Source: JBNJGT01 sp051819765
GTDB taxonomy: Archaea; Nanobdellota; Nanobdellia; Woesearchaeales; JACJVW01
Length of the DNA stretch: 21,509 bases
Assembly: GCA_051819765.1 (NCBI GenBank)
Contig: JBNJGT010000025.1
Coordinates: 1-21,509 of the forward strand
Direction: 5' to 3'
The translations under genes and the position numbers were made by a program. Of this stretch, positions 14,324 through 21,412 are shown one piece after another. The notes below the pieces were generated by a model that searched no databases, had not been told where the DNA came from, and was given only the letters and a program-made list of their open reading frames with translations. Positions within the stretch are counted from its first letter, which is position 1. Every line of letters begins with the position of its first letter.

Positions 14324-14353
14324 TTATATAAAGATTGGCAAATCTTTAAATAA
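14324..14353. promoter_or_regulatory. Back-to-back divergent promoters
   Basis: The 73-bp gap between the two ATGs holds two TATA boxes about 20 bp apart, centre to centre. ttatataaag (14324-14333) serves the minus-strand RlmN-like gene, 26 nt from ATG 14302. ctttaaataa (14344-14353) serves the plus-strand gene, 27 nt from ATG 14376. Both transcripts would be leaderless. Confidence 0.65.
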
Positions 14354-14375
14354 TCTCTTCCCTTCACACCCCTTC

Positions 14376-15374
14376 ATGAGCGATGCTGAGCGGTTCAGGA
14401 AAGTGTTTGCAACAGTAATTGTCATAATTCTGCTCCTGTTTGTAGCCTATGCTTTTATGCCCTATCTTAATGGCCTGTTTGGCGCCGTAATTCTATATGC
14501 TCTCCTTCGTCCACTATACAAATATCTGCATCTTTACATGCGGCCCGGCTTTGCAGCTTCTTCCATAATCGTACTGACCTTTATCATCATCCTGATAACC
14601 CTGGTGTTTATCATATCTATGCTGGTTGGCGAGATAAACGCCATCATTCAGGGCTCCCGGTTCATCATTGAGAATATCGGGAATCTGGAGGGACTGGTCC
14701 CAAATGTCAATTTCGAAGACATATTGCTGGATCAGATTAACAAGGTAGGTTCGTTCGTTCAAAACGCCCTCATCTCAACACTGCGGGGTGTAGGCCAGAT
14801 GGTCATTACATTCTTTATCATGTACGTAATCCTCTTTTACCTGTTTGTGAATACGAACACTTTGAAGAAAAACGTATGCGCAATCATTCCCTTCAATCCC
14901 CGGAATTCCCAGCACCTCATTGATGAGTTTTCACGGGTGACCTATTCAACGGTTATTTCCACAGGACTCATCGCACTGCTCCAAGGGACTCTTGTAACTG
15001 TGGGCTTTCTGATTTTTGGTATCCAAGGGGCGTTTCTTTGGGGTGTGGTGGGAATCATACTTTCGTTCCTGCCGGTTCTCGGGATCCCTCTCATCTGGAT
15101 TCCTGCAGGCGTCATCCAACTTGTCATGGAGGATTACACCGCAGGTATCGGTATCCTTGTCTGGGGGTTCATCATCTCAAATATCGATAATTTCCTGCGA
15201 CCTGCGCTTCAAAGACGTTTCGGAGCGATCCATCCCCTTATCTCGATCATTGGTGTGTTCATAGGAGTCCCCTTGTTTGGTATTCTGGGCCTCATCATAG
15301 GCCCGCTTTTGCTCTCCTACCTTGTCCTGACATTGCGTATGTTCAATGAAGAATTTATGAAAGTGGAAACATGA
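14376..15374 (+). CDS. AI-2E/PerM-family membrane transporter
   Basis: A 332-aa integral membrane protein with about eight TM helices. An N-terminal pair surrounds YAFMPYLNGLFGAVILYALL, followed by the typical ALLRPLYKYL cytoplasmic segment, a central soluble region (about 90-140), and C-terminal helices including PVLGIPLIWIPAGVIQL and GIIGVFIGVPLFGILGLIIGPL-like hydrophobic runs. This pattern is the AI-2E/PerM family, proposed to move small molecules or ions (AI-2, Na+/H+ in some members). The substrate here is unknown. An upstream extension of the frame to 13728 is antisense to the RlmN-like gene and is rejected; ATG 14376 has a correctly spaced TATA box. Its stop overlaps the SelU start by ATGA. 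Confidence 0.88.
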   Translation: MSDAERFRKVFATVIVIILLLFVAYAFMPYLNGLFGAVILYALLRPLYKYLHLYMRPGFAASSIIVLTFIIILITLVFIISMLVGEINAIIQGSRFIIENIGNLEGLVPNVNFEDILLDQINKVGSFVQNALISTLRGVGQMVITFFIMYVILFYLFVNTNTLKKNVCAIIPFNPRNSQHLIDEFSRVTYSTVISTGLIALLQGTLVTVGFLIFGIQGAFLWGVVGIILSFLPVLGIPLIWIPAGVIQLVMEDYTAGIGILVWGFIISNIDNFLRPALQRRFGAIHPLISIIGVFIGVPLFGILGLIIGPLLLSYLVLTLRMFNEEFMKVET

Positions 15375-16330
15375 AGATCCAAGAAGCACTAGGCTGCCAA
15401 TTCATTGATACCCGGTCACCAGCAGAATTCGAAGAGGACACGATTCCTGGAGCGATCAATATTGCGCTCTTTGACAATGAGGAGCGTGCTGAGATAGGTC
15501 TCCTCTACAAGTATAGCCAGCAACACGCATACGAGCGAGGGTTTGAACTCTTCAAAAAAAAGCATCCTGATTTTGTGAGTGAGATGAAAAAGCTTCCTGC
15601 CACAAGGCTGGTAATATTTTGCTGGCGTGGTGGCATGCGCTCCAAGGTCATCACCGACCTTGCCAGGAAACTCGGGTTTGATGCGCACCAGCTGGAGGGG
15701 GGGTACAAGGCGTATCGTCAGTATGTCCGCGACACCCTCTACAGTCTTAAGCCGAATTTTGTGGTGCTGTATGGTCTTGCAGGCTGCGGAAAGACTGACC
15801 TCATCAAGCAACTGCATCCCGCAATCGATCTGGAAGGCTTCGCCGCCCACCGGAGTTCAGTGTTTGGGGCCATTGGTCTCAAGCCACACACACAAAAGAG
15901 ATTCGAAAGCCTGCTTTTGCAAAAGCTTCTGGAATTCAAGGACGAACCATACATATTTGTCGAGGGAGAAAGCCGGAAAGTGGGGGATCTATTTATCCCT
16001 GATAACATATTCTCTGCCATGAACAAAGGGACTGCAATCTATGTCAAAAGCAGTCTAAAGAGACGCAGCCAGCGTATTGTGCGGGACTACTTTACTCACG
16101 GTGAGGATGAGAAGATAAAAGACATCATCTGGAGCCTCAGGCAGCGCCTCACAAAGGAGGTTGCCCAGCATCTTCTTGATCTCATGGAGAAGAAAGATTA
16201 CCAGGAAGTATCAAAGATTCTCTTACGGGATTATTATGACGCACGGTATGGCAAGTATCTTGAGCAATCCTATCAAATGGAATTCGACGCGGATTCTGAT
16301 AGTATCGAGTCTATGTATCGTGTTCTTTGA
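15371..16330 (+). CDS. selU: tRNA 2-selenouridine synthase (fused rhodanese and P-loop domains)
   Basis: A 319-aa protein with the MnmH/SelU arrangement. The rhodanese domain spans about 1-125, with IDTRSPAEF, the family-specific NEERAEIGLLYK and active-site C84 in FCWRGGMRS (82-91). It is followed by a P-loop domain with Walker A GLAGCGKT (135-142) and DLEGFAAHR (153-161). RDYYDARYGKYLEQ near the C-terminus matches NEYYDPMYRYQLEK in the E. coli protein. The enzyme converts 2-thiouridine at the tRNA wobble position to 2-selenouridine via a geranylated intermediate, using selenophosphate. It is slightly shorter than the E. coli enzyme (364 aa). It is translationally coupled to the AI-2E-type gene. 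No selenophosphate synthetase gene is in the window. The end overlaps the convergent ABC permease by 20 bp. Confidence 0.92.
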   Translation: MKIQEALGCQFIDTRSPAEFEEDTIPGAINIALFDNEERAEIGLLYKYSQQHAYERGFELFKKKHPDFVSEMKKLPATRLVIFCWRGGMRSKVITDLARKLGFDAHQLEGGYKAYRQYVRDTLYSLKPNFVVLYGLAGCGKTDLIKQLHPAIDLEGFAAHRSSVFGAIGLKPHTQKRFESLLLQKLLEFKDEPYIFVEGESRKVGDLFIPDNIFSAMNKGTAIYVKSSLKRRSQRIVRDYFTHGEDEKIKDIIWSLRQRLTKEVAQHLLDLMEKKDYQEVSKILLRDYYDARYGKYLEQSYQMEFDADSDSIESMYRVL

Positions 16331-18359
16331 ACTCCTCAAGTGCCTTGTTCAGGATCTTGAGTGTTTTGCGCTTTGACCGTGTCGCATAGAGTTGTTCAGC
16401 AAGACCCTCATGCCCAACCTTTTTTCCCACCCAGTCAGCGTATAGATTTTTATTCATGCCAACGTATCTATAGAAATCTGTCCCCTTTTGCTGTTTTATA
16501 TAATCGCGCAGCTCTTCGAGATTGCGTATCTTCTTATGATCCTTGGTCGTGAAATACCTGGAAGGTGAAAGATTCCTGATTCGCTCATGTAACGCTTCCA
16601 TGTCCTGTTGGTGTATCACTCGTTTGACATCCCGCCTGGCCATGTAGCCTGAGAAACGAAGCATGATATGCCGTTTGACAAGCTTATAGGTGAAGATGAC
16701 AAGTATCGAAAGACCGATACAAATACCAAGGAGTACGAGAAGCTGATTCTGCAATCCCAGGATATCCACCTTATGGATCATTGACTTGCGTAACAGATCG
16801 CTTGATACATAGAAGGGGTTATAGAGCTCTATCAGGCGGGATATATAGAATGGCATCCGCTCCAGGGGAAATATCAGATCAGAAAGGAATATCATCACGG
16901 ATATCAGGCTGATCGCACTCAGCATGCTTGTCTCACCGGCCTGCGAAAATATGCCGATAAACATTCCTATCAGGATGAATATCGCAGCACTCAGGAACAG
17001 GATGATCAGTGTCAGTGCGAGGTTAGTGATCACATCTTTCTTGAAAAAATAGGCATATACCCCGATGATGAATGATCCCTCCAGGAAAATGATTGTAAGT
17101 GTAGTAAGGAATGTCCCAAAAAGGAATGTCGAGTCACGCGTCGGTGTGACAAAATTTCTGAAATACGCCTGGGAGAATTTTTCCATGAGCATAAGGGATG
17201 ATGCAAGCAGGATACCGATGAAACTGAAGATCAGCATGATAAGATAGGGAAAATAGAAGTTGAGCTGCGAATCCTCCGCAATCACGGGCTCAACATTCTG
17301 CTTGATTGGAGAGATGATGGTTTCAAGGTCAGTCACATCCGTGCTTTCGATATTGGCATTTATGAGCAGAAATGTGCTCCGGATCTCTTCGACTCTTTGC
17401 AGGTTTTGGGTATTGGTAGATTCGATGTCTGAGATTCTGTTCAGTGCCTGGGCCTTGCTGGTCTTGATGTTATCCAGCAGGTCATCGATTACCGAAAGAT
17501 TTCCCTTGAGACTGTTTATCTGTTCATCAACGGAATCCCGTGATTGATTGTACTCTTCGTAGAACTCGCTGTTTAACCCGCTCACGTCAATATCATCCAA
17601 AAGTGCCTGAATCTCGTTATATTCACTCTCATTGAGAGCACCCTTATTACGGAGCTCTGTGGTGACATTGTCCAGATCGGTGATCATGTCCTGGGTATCA
17701 TCAACAAGGTCCTCGAAGGGTTTTTCCACCTCAGCGAGCACCGTGTTAATCCGCAGATCATCAACGTCGAGCCGTAAGTTAAAATCAGTGGAGAATGCCA
17801 GATCCTCTCGCAGTTTTGTGAGTTCCTCAGCAAGTTCTGTATTACCTTCCGTAAGGTCGGTCACCACTTCAGCTTTGGAATCCAGTTCCTGCGAGGTACG
17901 ATTGAGTCGTGCGAGTACATCCTTGGTCATTCCAGAACTGTATTCCTTTGCTTTCTCATTGAAATCCTCAGTGATGCTTTGCACTACTGACCTGAAGAAA
18001 TTCACCTGAGAATTGTCAACCAGGTAATCGATCTGATTTTGCTTCTTATTTTGTATCTGGAAATGCTCAGGAAAAACAATGCATATATGGATACGGCCCT
18101 GGCCTATAGCCTCCCGACAATCATCAATCTCATCATACTCATTCAGCGTATAATTCTCGTTATCCAGCAGGCTCAGGAAGTCAGCACTCAAGTTTCCTCC
18201 CTGGATGTAGCCCACTTTTATCTCTCCTTGATCCGATGTATTGAATGCTAGGCCCACCGCAAGCATGATAAGGATTGGCAGTAAGAGCAATATGAGTCCA
18301 GAGGACTTTGAACGGATGACCAGTTTCAGATTTCGCTTGATGATTGCACTGATCTTCAT
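16311..18359 (-). CDS. ABC-2 type exporter permease with large extracytoplasmic coiled coil and extra cytoplasmic domain
   Basis: A 682-aa permease. TM1 is at about 19-38; an extracytoplasmic region of about 320 residues (40-365) is mostly heptad-rich coiled coil (about 130-330); then five TM helices lie between about 366 and 570, in the ABC-2 membrane pattern (LMLMEKFSQAYFRNFVTPT, LSDLIFPLERMPFYISRL). The YhgE/Pip-like organisation suits export of a polymer, lipid or antimicrobial. Beyond the last helix is a cytoplasmic domain (about 600-682: LEELRDYIKQQKGTDFYRYV...WVGKKVGHEGLAEQL) that recalls the DUF5752-type domain of some uncultured archaea, from memory and unverified. The start overlaps the stop of the ATPase gene (ATGA), so the two form one operon. 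The stop overlaps the SelU end. Confidence 0.87.
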   Translation of the reverse strand: MKISAIIKRNLKLVIRSKSSGLILLLLPILIMLAVGLAFNTSDQGEIKVGYIQGGNLSADFLSLLDNENYTLNEYDEIDDCREAIGQGRIHICIVFPEHFQIQNKKQNQIDYLVDNSQVNFFRSVVQSITEDFNEKAKEYSSGMTKDVLARLNRTSQELDSKAEVVTDLTEGNTELAEELTKLREDLAFSTDFNLRLDVDDLRINTVLAEVEKPFEDLVDDTQDMITDLDNVTTELRNKGALNESEYNEIQALLDDIDVSGLNSEFYEEYNQSRDSVDEQINSLKGNLSVIDDLLDNIKTSKAQALNRISDIESTNTQNLQRVEEIRSTFLLINANIESTDVTDLETIISPIKQNVEPVIAEDSQLNFYFPYLIMLIFSFIGILLASSLMLMEKFSQAYFRNFVTPTRDSTFLFGTFLTTLTIIFLEGSFIIGVYAYFFKKDVITNLALTLIILFLSAAIFILIGMFIGIFSQAGETSMLSAISLISVMIFLSDLIFPLERMPFYISRLIELYNPFYVSSDLLRKSMIHKVDILGLQNQLLVLLGICIGLSILVIFTYKLVKRHIMLRFSGYMARRDVKRVIHQQDMEALHERIRNLSPSRYFTTKDHKKIRNLEELRDYIKQQKGTDFYRYVGMNKNLYADWVGKKVGHEGLAEQLYATRSKRKTLKILNKALEEFKEHDT

Positions 18360-19327
18360 TCCGTATATCCCTCATTGATAGTTTCAAGCACATCCTGAAG
18401 TGAAGGGTCCTCAACAGTTATGTCCCGCAGATCATACCCTGCGTCAAGTATCTCCTTCAAGGTATCCTCAACATTCGCAGACCGAATCATCAGTTTACGG
18501 CCGTGCACCTGGTGTGAGGTGATCTTCAGGGAATCTTTTTTTGTTATGGCTTTGATGATTGGGTCATAGTTCATATCCTTGGTCTGGATCCGTATCTCCT
18601 GTTCCTTTGCGTAATAGCGCTTTATTTGCTCAGGCGTTTCAGTGATCGTGATCTCAGAATTGTACAGGATCGATATCCGGTCACAATAGCTTTCCAGCTC
18701 ATCAAGGAAATGGCTTGAAAGGATGATAGTAGTCCCTTTCCTGTTGATCTCTTTCACGAATTGCCACATCTCCTTCCTGAGGATCGGATCAAGGTTTGAG
18801 GTAGGCTCATCCAGGATCAGGATCTTCGGATCATGGATCAGTGCACAGGCGATGTCCAGTCGCTTCTGCATGCCTCCTGAGAGCGAACCTGCCTTCACAT
18901 TGCGTGATTCACTAAGTTTCATGAGATGAAGGAGGATATCTATATTGGTCTGCCGCACGCTTTTTGGCAGATTGTAGAGCCTGGCAAAATAGTCCAGATT
19001 CTCATAGGTCGTAAGCTTTGAATAGATGGAGGGCTCTTGGCTTGAAAAGCCGAACATGGTCTTGATGTCATTTGCGTGCGAAAAGATAGACCTGTATTGC
19101 TTGCTATCCTTGATATTGAGCAGATGCTCCATCTTGAAGAGGATGTCGCCAGACTCTGGCTGCAGGAACCCGATCATCGCATTCAGCAAGGTGGTTTTCC
19201 CTGAACCACTCATCCCGATGATGCCAAGTATCTCCCCTGAGAGTACATCAAGGTTGATTCCATTCAGGATAGTTTTGTTGGAAAATCTCTTGGTGATATT
19301 CACCATCCTGATAGCCGCTTCTGACAT
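18356..19327 (-). CDS. ABC transporter ATP-binding protein (exporter type)
   Basis: A 323-aa ATPase with every motif of an ABC exporter subunit: Walker A GMSGSGKT (38-45), Q-loop FSSQEPS (95-100), signature LSGGMQKR (149-156), Walker B ILILDEP (169-175) and H-loop H206 (SSHFLDE). The 80 residues after the core (about 230-323) form the usual C-terminal regulatory part of CcmA/DRA-type drug and antibiotic exporters. It energises the permease encoded immediately downstream. ATG 19327 has a TATA box at the leaderless position; no SD is present. Confidence 0.95.
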   Translation of the reverse strand: MSEAAIRMVNITKRFSNKTILNGINLDVLSGEILGIIGMSGSGKTTLLNAMIGFLQPESGDILFKMEHLLNIKDSKQYRSIFSHANDIKTMFGFSSQEPSIYSKLTTYENLDYFARLYNLPKSVRQTNIDILLHLMKLSESRNVKAGSLSGGMQKRLDIACALIHDPKILILDEPTSNLDPILRKEMWQFVKEINRKGTTIILSSHFLDELESYCDRISILYNSEITITETPEQIKRYYAKEQEIRIQTKDMNYDPIIKAITKKDSLKITSHQVHGRKLMIRSANVEDTLKEILDAGYDLRDITVEDPSLQDVLETINEGYTE

Positions 19328-19350
19328 GTCCCTTTTACGGGTTCTACGGT

Positions 19351-19360
19351 TTTTAAATTT
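19351..19360 (-). promoter_or_regulatory. TATA box of the ABC exporter operon
   Basis: aaatttaaaa on the minus strand, 27 nt upstream of ATG 19327. The TATA box of the divergent DedA-type gene lies about 45 bp further right. Confidence 0.65.
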
Positions 19361-19394
19361 ACCTATTCACTGGTAAATGGTTCTTTCCCATAGT

Positions 19395-19403
19395 GTTAAA
19401 TAG
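19395..19403 (+). promoter_or_regulatory. TATA box, leaderless promoter of the DedA-type gene
   Basis: gttaaatag is centred 26 nt before ATG 19425. Confidence 0.55.
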
Positions 19404-19424
19404 GAGAAGGTTCCAATTACCTCC

Positions 19425-19958
19425 ATGAAGCGCAAGAGATTCTATCTGGTCCTCAGTTTTATACTGCTCTGGACTGTTTTGGCCTTTGCGTTTGGTGATT
19501 ACGTTGTAGAAGAACTCCTGAATGTATGGAACGGCTATATCATCATGCTGGTTGTAGCCTCATTAGGGGGATTCTCAGTCTTCACCTCTGCGAGTTATTT
19601 CACGACCCTCATCCTTTTGGTATCCAACGGTCTTAACCCTCTCCTGCTGGGCCTTGCTGGGGGAGTAGGCATCACTATCGGAGACAGCTTTTTCTTCTAC
19701 CTGGGTTATACTGGACGGGAAGCATGTAACACCCCGCTACGGAAACGGATCCAACAAGTCTCCCATTTCATCCGCTATAAGTACGCCTGGGCTGTTCCGA
19801 TATTTGTCTTTGTGTATGCCTGCATCGCCCCCATGCCCAATGATATCATGACCGTATCTCTTGGTCTTGTAAAATACCCCTACCGCAAGATTCTGGTGCC
19901 TCTTCTCCTGGGAAATATCGTCTTCACCACAGTCTTTGCTCTCATGTTTGCCTGGTAA
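19425..19958 (+). CDS. DedA/VTT (SNARE-associated) family membrane protein
   Basis: A 177-aa integral membrane protein with TM helices at about 7-24, 38-66 and 69-93, plus two C-terminal helices at about 120-141 and 155-176. The middle part (LLLGLAGGVGITIGDSFFFYLGYTGR) carries the G-x3-G-x3-G-D-x4-Y-x-G pattern of the VTT domain, and the later FVYACIAPMPNDIMTVSLGLVKYPYRK matches its second conserved loop (R/P-rich in bacterial DedA). These proteins flip or redistribute lipids such as undecaprenyl phosphate or phospholipids. It has its own leaderless promoter, divergent from the ABC operon. Confidence 0.83.
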   Translation: MKRKRFYLVLSFILLWTVLAFAFGDYVVEELLNVWNGYIIMLVVASLGGFSVFTSASYFTTLILLVSNGLNPLLLGLAGGVGITIGDSFFFYLGYTGREACNTPLRKRIQQVSHFIRYKYAWAVPIFVFVYACIAPMPNDIMTVSLGLVKYPYRKILVPLLLGNIVFTTVFALMFAW

Positions 19959-20054
19959 GACCTTTTGGATCCAGTCGGCGCATAGACCCGACCGCTAGCT
20001 GTTTGGCATACACCTACTGTGGCCACGCTGTGTCAAAGAGAGTCGATACATGCC

Positions 20055-20589
20055 CTAATCGGAAGGTGATGCCCAGGAATAATCCTGCCAGAGCCAAGGT
20101 TTTCCCTTCCGCTGGTGTAAGAATTCTTGGTAATACGGATGCTCCGGCGCCCGGTAGCAAGGATACCGGTCAGTCCGGAACTCAGGCAGTTGCATACGGG
20201 ATGTAAAGAGCTCCGTGAGATCTTCATCAACCAGCACGTCCAGACCGCGGTTGTAGGCGCGCTTGGCGACACGTTCCACGCAGTCCCACAGGTGAAAACC
20301 CCCCAGGCGCAATACACTGCCTCCCATCGCCTCAAGAATATGGTCTTCATCGGGACTGATCCAGTATATGGGTCTCAAAGTCAATGCCGACCTCAATCAC
20401 ATGATCCGTAGGTTGCAGCCTAATCATGTCAGATATCTCTGAGCCCTCGAAAATGGCGTAATTGATACCAAAGCCCTGCTGGCGGTACCGCTCGTCGATG
20501 CTTCGATTCAGCGCACGTCGAAAAGCTCCCACAAAGCCTGGTGTCGCCTGGAAATATTCTGCCATCGGATACATGTATAGGAATTGCAT
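20055..20589 (-). pseudogene. Unknown gene with an apparent single-base frameshift
   Basis: Two abutting minus-strand frames read as one protein. Codons from ATG 20589 give MQFLYMYPMAEYFQATPGF and onward to VIEVGIDFET near 20372; the second frame continues from IYWISPDEDHILEAM to a stop at 20055. Removing one C from a CCC run at about 20368-20370 joins them as ...GIDFET-IYWISPDED... into about 177 aa. The family is not recognised. The product would be soluble, with an aromatic-rich C-terminus (PWLWQDYSW). The promoter (TATA at 20611-20620) is intact and leaderless in spacing, so either the mutation is recent or the extra base is a sequencing or assembly error. Confidence 0.65.
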
Positions 20590-20610
20590 GAACCCAGTGG
20601 AATCCTCCCT

Positions 20611-20620
20611 TCTTTTAAAC
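20611..20620 (-). promoter_or_regulatory. TATA box of the frameshifted gene
   Basis: gtttaaaaga on the minus strand, about 26 nt upstream of ATG 20589. Confidence 0.6.
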
Positions 20621-20623
20621 CTT

Positions 20624-20638
20624 GTGACCTAAAGTCAC
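20624..20638. promoter_or_regulatory. Palindrome upstream of the TATA box (operator candidate)
   Basis: GTGAC-CTAAA-GTCAC, perfect 5-bp arms around a 5-nt spacer, lies directly upstream of the promoter of the frameshifted gene. The position fits an activator site or a BRE-overlapping operator. Confidence 0.45.
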
Positions 20639-20998
20639 GTGAATTAGCTTTATAGACTTTGCAGGAATACAATGCCTTATGACAGCCACAAACCTAGAAA
20701 ATATTCCATTTAAGGATACGCATGGAAGTTCTCCTTTTTCTGTATCACAACAAACCCTCTGATAGTTACTATTCCGTAGATTTAGTACAAAACATAATAC
20801 AGACCAATTTTAAACTATCAGATAACCATAAGACAGGGAACGCCACAAATTGAGATTAACAATGATAACGGAATGATAGAACAAGGGTTTAGCAATGAAA
20901 ATTGGAAATAGTTAGAGATTCCTTTGAAGCAATCAACAGCAATGAATACTTCTTTTTTTGTTATATAAGTCCTTTTGCAAGACTACAGAAGTGGCAAC
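20639..20998. other. AT-rich intergenic stretch without a gene
   Basis: 360 bp with no convincing ORF on either strand. It is clearly more AT-rich than the genes to the left. It holds a perfect 10-bp inverted repeat (tctgatagtt 20758-20767 with aactatcaga 20813-20822, 45 bp apart) and a TATA-like ttatataagt near 20960 that points toward the 3' end of the cupin gene on the opposite strand. Confidence 0.5.
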
Positions 20999-21322
20999 TT
21001 ACGCAAGAGATACATCATGCTCAGGATTAAACTCTGGTGAGCAGATCAACAAATATTTCATTTTCCCAATCAGATTGTACGGTGTTTCCTTTGGAACAAA
21101 GATTATATCATACGCAGATACCTCTTTTTCCTGATCATCGATGATAAATTTACCATTGCCTTCAATAATAAAATAAATCCTGTCTTCTTCCAGACATTTT
21201 AGTGCTCCATGATTTCCGTTGATTTCAACTAGAGCTCCACTAAATTTTGAGTTTATAAGATATTCATTTATAATCATAGGTCCTACTTTTTTCTGAGTTG
21301 TATCTTCTCTTTTGATGATCAT
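20999..21322 (-). CDS. Small cupin-fold protein
   Basis: A 107-aa single-domain cupin. The double-stranded beta-helix pattern is visible as CLEEDRIYFIIEGNGKFIID (about 43-62), where I-EG-G-F replaces the usual cupin motif 1, followed by AYDIIFVPKETPYNLIG (motif 2, P-x-x-x-P). The canonical metal histidines (HxH...E...H) are not retained, so metal-dependent catalysis is doubtful; a binding or isomerase-like role is possible. ATG 21322 has a TATA box (ttatataaaa, minus strand) 26 nt upstream. Its base composition is lower in GC than most of the window and matches the AT-rich DNA around it, which hints at recent acquisition. Confidence 0.78.
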   Translation of the reverse strand: MIIKREDTTQKKVGPMIINEYLINSKFSGALVEINGNHGALKCLEEDRIYFIIEGNGKFIIDDQEKEVSAYDIIFVPKETPYNLIGKMKYLLICSPEFNPEHDVSLA

Positions 21323-21343
21323 AGAATTACATAAATAAGGTAC

Positions 21344-21353
21344 TTATATAAAA
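21344..21353 (-). promoter_or_regulatory. TATA box, leaderless promoter of the cupin gene
   Basis: ttttatataa on the minus strand, about 26 nt upstream of ATG 21322. Confidence 0.65.
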
Positions 21354-21412
21354 ATTTGTAAAGCTGAGTGCAAAAGTCAGGGATTCAGCGATTGTAGGCG
21401 TCTCTAATATAA

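Noticed and set aside
13728..14375. N-terminal extension of the AI-2E-type protein by 216 residues
   Set aside because: It is antisense to the conserved RlmN-like gene, and ATG 14376 has a correctly spaced TATA box and gives the normal family N-terminus.
20955..20990. Plus-strand TATA-like box directed at the cupin 3' end (antisense RNA)
   Set aside because: Only a TATA-like string in AT-rich DNA; no start, SD or conserved product to support transcription.
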